From Enterococcus avium ATCC 14025 (GTDB taxonomy: Bacteria; Bacillota; Bacilli; Lactobacillales; Enterococcaceae), in contig NZ_KE136369.1 in assembly GCF_000406965.1 (NCBI RefSeq), positions 49,745 to 113,744 on the forward strand: a stretch of DNA of 64,000 nt, given 5' to 3'. Positions 61,173 through 64,000 of the stretch are shown piece after piece. The position numbers and the translations under genes are program-made. The first letter of the stretch is position 1, and every line of letters starts with the position of its first letter. Below the pieces are notes generated by a model that saw only the letters and a list, made by a program, of their open reading frames with translations, searched no databases and was not told the DNA's origin.

Positions 61173-62737
61173 TCAAATTGTAGAATACTTGCTGTCTTTA
61201 TACTGATACGGTTTGAGTCAACCGAAAAGACACTTAGATCATCTGTCAAGATACCTGTCACGTTCTGACAACGATAGACGGCCATTTGCCGATTTGAATT
61301 GACCGGCCAAACATAAACAGCTTGATTGCGTTTTTGCAAAACTTGAATCAAATCATTGTTGGCAGTTCGTGCTTCGATATTCATGAAATCCAGTGAGGTT
61401 TTTGGAGCCCCGATCAGATCTAAAGGCAAGATATAACCAACCTTCATTGTTGGAAAAAGTTGTTTCATTTTATTGGCGCTGTCTAGGTCCATACTTTGTA
61501 GTTGATGATTGGCTAGCTGCTCTTTTAATGGTAATAATTGTTGAACGATTGTACTTTTAGTCTTGTTAGTGACCTTAAGCTCAATCAGTAATTTTTGGTT
61601 TAAACGGTTTGCTTCTGCGAGATAATCCGCAAATAATGGGATTTTACTAGTGTAGCCGTTATCCTCCAGTGTGACTTTTTTTAATTCATCCCAACTTGTT
61701 TCATCAATGCGTAAATTTTTATCAGCCAAATCCTTCAAATTTTCATCGTGCATCACGACTAATTGGTGATCTGCAGTTTCTTGAACGTCCATCTCTATAT
61801 AATCTGGTCGATCTCTTAGGCTGGTTCTTTTCAGAGCTGCGATTGAATTTTGGACACCATTGCGGTTAGTAACCCCTCGATGTGAGATTGTGAAGGGTTC
61901 ATTTGCATCTTCTATTTGAAAGGCATGAGCATAATGCAGCGAGTATAAGCCAAGACAAACAAGAATTGTCAAGCCCAGCCAGACGATTGTTCCCTTTGTT
62001 GTAGAGTCATCAATGACCGGCTTTTTATCCGATGCAGTCAAGTAGAGAAAGAAAAGGCCCCACCATACGTTTTGTAATACACGATAGATGACCAAAAAGA
62101 TCATTGCGCTAGTTTGTCTGATCAAGAATTGCGAGAGCCAAATAACGCCGATTTCCATCAAAAGACTGACAGTTAAAAAGGCGAATGGAATTAGGACGAA
62201 GAGCAGCAGCTGTTTTCCCAATTTATTTTCCGTTTTTTGCCAGCTAAGCTTCCGACTTTCCTTTATACTTTTTCCTTGCTTTAGATATTTTGGCACTAAT
62301 ATCATCCGATATAAAAAATAAAGAACAATCAAGTACAGGAAAATAATCACCGGCAGTATTTTCCAACGATAAAGAAAAATAAAAGAAAGCATTCTAGCTG
62401 GAAGCGGCTGCCAAGCTAACAATAGTTGGTAAAAGCGAAAGAAAAAAATTGGAGATAAAAGTAGCCAATAGGCAAAGCTAACAAATGCTGCCTTTAAAGA
62501 AAAGTTCTGAAACCCTTTTTCATTTGACTGTACCTGGCTGAAAAAGTTTCCGTATAGAAAGATCAGAGCCGCAAACAGTAACAAATACAAAGGATGATAC
62601 AGATTATTTAGAAAGCTTTGTCGAAAAAACAAAAAGAGTCCCTCTGATAAAAAAGGAAGACCAAAGACAAGCATGATAAAGTTATATATGGAAAACGTAT
62701 TAAAAAAATGCGTTATTTGTTGTCGAAAGTAATTCAT
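61169..62737 (-). CDS. Membrane-anchored glycerophosphodiester phosphodiesterase
   Basis: The 522-residue protein has an N-terminal membrane region of about eight helices (to about residue 275) and a C-terminal GDPD domain. Catalytic motifs are FTISHRGVTNRNGVQNS (HRG), DYIEMDVQET (ExD) and VVMHDENLKDL (His). It probably splits glycerophosphodiesters or acts on lipoteichoic-acid-type polymers at the membrane. The start follows GGAGG. It is monocistronic and convergent with the ABC exporter. Confidence 0.93.
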   Translation of the reverse strand: MNYFRQQITHFFNTFSIYNFIMLVFGLPFLSEGLFLFFRQSFLNNLYHPLYLLLFAALIFLYGNFFSQVQSNEKGFQNFSLKAAFVSFAYWLLLSPIFFFRFYQLLLAWQPLPARMLSFIFLYRWKILPVIIFLYLIVLYFLYRMILVPKYLKQGKSIKESRKLSWQKTENKLGKQLLLFVLIPFAFLTVSLLMEIGVIWLSQFLIRQTSAMIFLVIYRVLQNVWWGLFFLYLTASDKKPVIDDSTTKGTIVWLGLTILVCLGLYSLHYAHAFQIEDANEPFTISHRGVTNRNGVQNSIAALKRTSLRDRPDYIEMDVQETADHQLVVMHDENLKDLADKNLRIDETSWDELKKVTLEDNGYTSKIPLFADYLAEANRLNQKLLIELKVTNKTKSTIVQQLLPLKEQLANHQLQSMDLDSANKMKQLFPTMKVGYILPLDLIGAPKTSLDFMNIEARTANNDLIQVLQKRNQAVYVWPVNSNRQMAVYRCQNVTGILTDDLSVFSVDSNRISIKTASILQFD

Positions 62738-63029
62738 TATTCCTCCTACAATTCTAACAGTGAATGATTTATCTAAAATAAATCGTGCTTTTTATTTAGG
62801 GTATCACAAGTCTGCGATTCAAAGTTTGATTATTTCATGAAATTCGCGAAAATGGAATGGTCCTTCATTCGAAAATAAGGAAGCTGCGTCTCTAATACAG
62901 ATCATTTTGTAAATGTCTTATATCGAATGACAAATAAGCTGCGAAAAACGTAACTCGCAGCTTATTTGTCAATTAAATGTGTATTTAAGTGTCTGAAGAG
63001 CATTACACAAAGGATACCTACAAGACTGT
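62738..63029. other. Intergenic region with a perfect 17-bp inverted repeat
   Basis: No gene is seen between the phosphodiesterase and the VTT protein genes, both on the minus strand. The main feature is an inverted repeat at 62928-62971. Confidence 0.5.
62928..62971. repeat. 17-bp perfect inverted repeat
   Basis: TGACAAATAAGCTGCGA (62928-62944) and its exact complement (62955-62971) flank a ten-base centre. Neither side is followed by a T-run, so it is not a standard terminator. Confidence 0.7.
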
Positions 63030-63056
63030 AAAAAAACCACTAACGCGAATTAGTGG
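63030..63056 (-). terminator. Terminator of VTT-domain gene
   Basis: CCACTAA pairs with TTAGTGG around five or six bases and is followed by seven T on the minus strand. Confidence 0.85.
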
Positions 63057-63646
63057 AGGAGTAATTTTTCTAATAAGGCGCCACCTTGTAATAAGGCCAA
63101 GCTGTATAAAAAGATTGAAGCCGGTTTAGCTAAAAAGATGATCGCGCTGTATTTTTTAAAGGACATATTGGTTAGACTGGCCATTAAACATAAGGCATCA
63201 TCTGGTGCAACAGGGAAGAGAATCGCTAAGGTGAACAATTTATCAAAACGCGGATCATCAAGCCAATGGTTGTATTTCTGATAAACCTTATCACTGACGA
63301 GATGCATAATAAATGGCTTGCCATACTGTCGTCCCATTAGGAAAAGAATCAATGAGCCAATTACGATACCGACATAATTATAAACGAATCCCCAATACGG
63401 TCCAAAAATCAACACTCCTGCTGCAAGGCTGATTCCACCTGGAATGATCGGGATGACTACTTGAATAATTTGAATCAAAACAAAAATGAGCGGGCCAGCG
63501 ATCGGGGATTGTCCAACGAGCTGCTGCAATGAATTCATATCATCAAATACTCCTAAGCGATAGAAGTAGATTGATAAACTAATGGTTACAGCAATTCCCA
63601 TCAACGAAATAATATTTAATAGCTTCCTAGATTGAACAACACTCAT
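63050..63646 (-). CDS. TVP38/TMEM64 (VTT domain) membrane protein
   Basis: The 198-residue membrane protein has the VTT core IIQVVIPIIPGGISLAAGVLIFG near residues 73-95, GIVIGSLILFLMGRQYG near 107-125, and FPVAPDDALCLMASLT. These resemble DedA-superfamily proteins, which are linked to lipid scrambling. The ATG at 63646 follows AAAGGAG; longer in-frame versions lack a ribosome-binding site. It is a single gene. Confidence 0.9.
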   Translation of the reverse strand: MSVVQSRKLLNIISLMGIAVTISLSIYFYRLGVFDDMNSLQQLVGQSPIAGPLIFVLIQIIQVVIPIIPGGISLAAGVLIFGPYWGFVYNYVGIVIGSLILFLMGRQYGKPFIMHLVSDKVYQKYNHWLDDPRFDKLFTLAILFPVAPDDALCLMASLTNMSFKKYSAIIFLAKPASIFLYSLALLQGGALLEKLLLH

Positions 63647-63795
63647 CTGACTCAACTCCTTTGTCTTTCTAAAATGAAGTATAAAGGATAAATTCACAAA
63701 ATGCATAGGTCTGAGGTAGTAATTTGTAAATTTCGTGCGAAACTTAAAATATTTTTAGATATTTATTGGTTGCGCTTACAACATTAGCGGTTAAA

Positions 63796-63828
63796 CAAAT
63801 AAAACAGAAAAAGAAATTTCTGTTTTAT
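63796..63828 (-). terminator. Terminator of the gene at the right edge
   Basis: AAAACAGAAA pairs with TTTCTGTTTT. T-rich sequence follows on the minus strand. Confidence 0.8.
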
Positions 63829-63834
63829 ACACGT

Positions 63835-64000
63835 TTATCTCATTCGTAAATTAGAACGGGTCCTTTTTAGGGCTCGTTCGATTACATTCGTGAACATAAA
63901 GCCGATTGCAATTGCACCAGCTGTGACGAGTACAGTAACCACTTTTTCCATTGATTCGGTAAATTCCTGATTCATCATATGGCGGACAGCCATGTAAGCT
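63835..64000 (-). CDS. Partial gene at right edge, C-terminus of a membrane protein
   Basis: About 54 codons are visible before the stop TAA: an amphipathic start (RHMMNQEFTESMEKVV), one hydrophobic segment (VTVLVTAGAIAIGFMFTNV) and a basic tail (ERALKRTRSNLRMR). The N-terminal part lies outside the window. A terminator follows, so it is a real gene end. The family cannot be named. Confidence 0.6.
   Translation of the reverse strand, partial: AYMAVRHMMNQEFTESMEKVVTVLVTAGAIAIGFMFTNVIERALKRTRSNLRMR

Overview
The window comes from a low-GC Firmicute chromosome and reads as Enterococcus or a very close relative. Supporting signs are a single-chain tmRNA whose tag reads AKNNNNSYALAA (very close to the enterococcal tags), a 498-residue Lsa-type ABC-F protein, an enterococcal-type LTA synthase, strong AGGAGG ribosome-binding sites and short intergenic spaces. 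The species cannot be named from this window. No phage, integron or CRISPR array is visible. The only mobile trace is a probable insertion-sequence end at the extreme left.

Layout. 1-9.3 kb is an accessory-looking run of small regulators, acetyltransferases, a serine hydrolase, AraC and MerR regulators with GyrI-type ligand domains, and an MFS exporter. 9.4-11.3 kb holds an intrinsic-resistance ABC-F gene behind a leader-peptide attenuator. 11.3-15.7 kb has another HTH/membrane-protein pair, a LacI regulator with a small partner, a radical SAM protein, a BmrR-like regulator and TrmO. 15.9-18.4 kb is the acetoin pathway (alsS-budA). 18.4-21.8 kb has AlkD, a secreted M23 peptidase, fRMsr and a small YkvS-like protein. 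22-27.4 kb carries icd-acnA divergent from citrate synthase, the oxidative TCA arm to 2-oxoglutarate; a glutamate dehydrogenase gene lies at 55.8 kb. 28-29.5 kb has an overlapping P-loop kinase/transglutaminase pair.

29.5-35.9 kb is the most distinctive locus. A KdgR-like LacI regulator precedes an operon for a sugar isomerase, an 81-residue protein, a permease, KDG kinase, a hexulose-phosphate synthase homologue, a hexuloisomerase (SIS) homologue and KDPG aldolase. Near-identical AAACCGGTTT operators lie in its promoter and inside the preceding terminator loop. At 36-40.3 kb a methionine-specific T-box leader controls a SAM hydrolase and a dedicated ECF transporter.

40.3-64 kb is mostly housekeeping: a decayed dehydrogenase remnant, purC with PurR boxes, ssrA, a two-component system, a purine permease, LTA synthase, an rRNA methyltransferase, a divergent AroD-like protein lacking its catalytic histidine, LacD, YbaK, an HI0933-type flavoprotein, gdhA, pgi, a second YkvS-like protein, an ABC exporter, a membrane-bound glycerophosphodiesterase and a VTT-domain protein. 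Both window edges cut genes on the minus strand.

Start sites were chosen by ribosome-binding site. Functions are family-level inferences from the translated sequence; no database search was possible.
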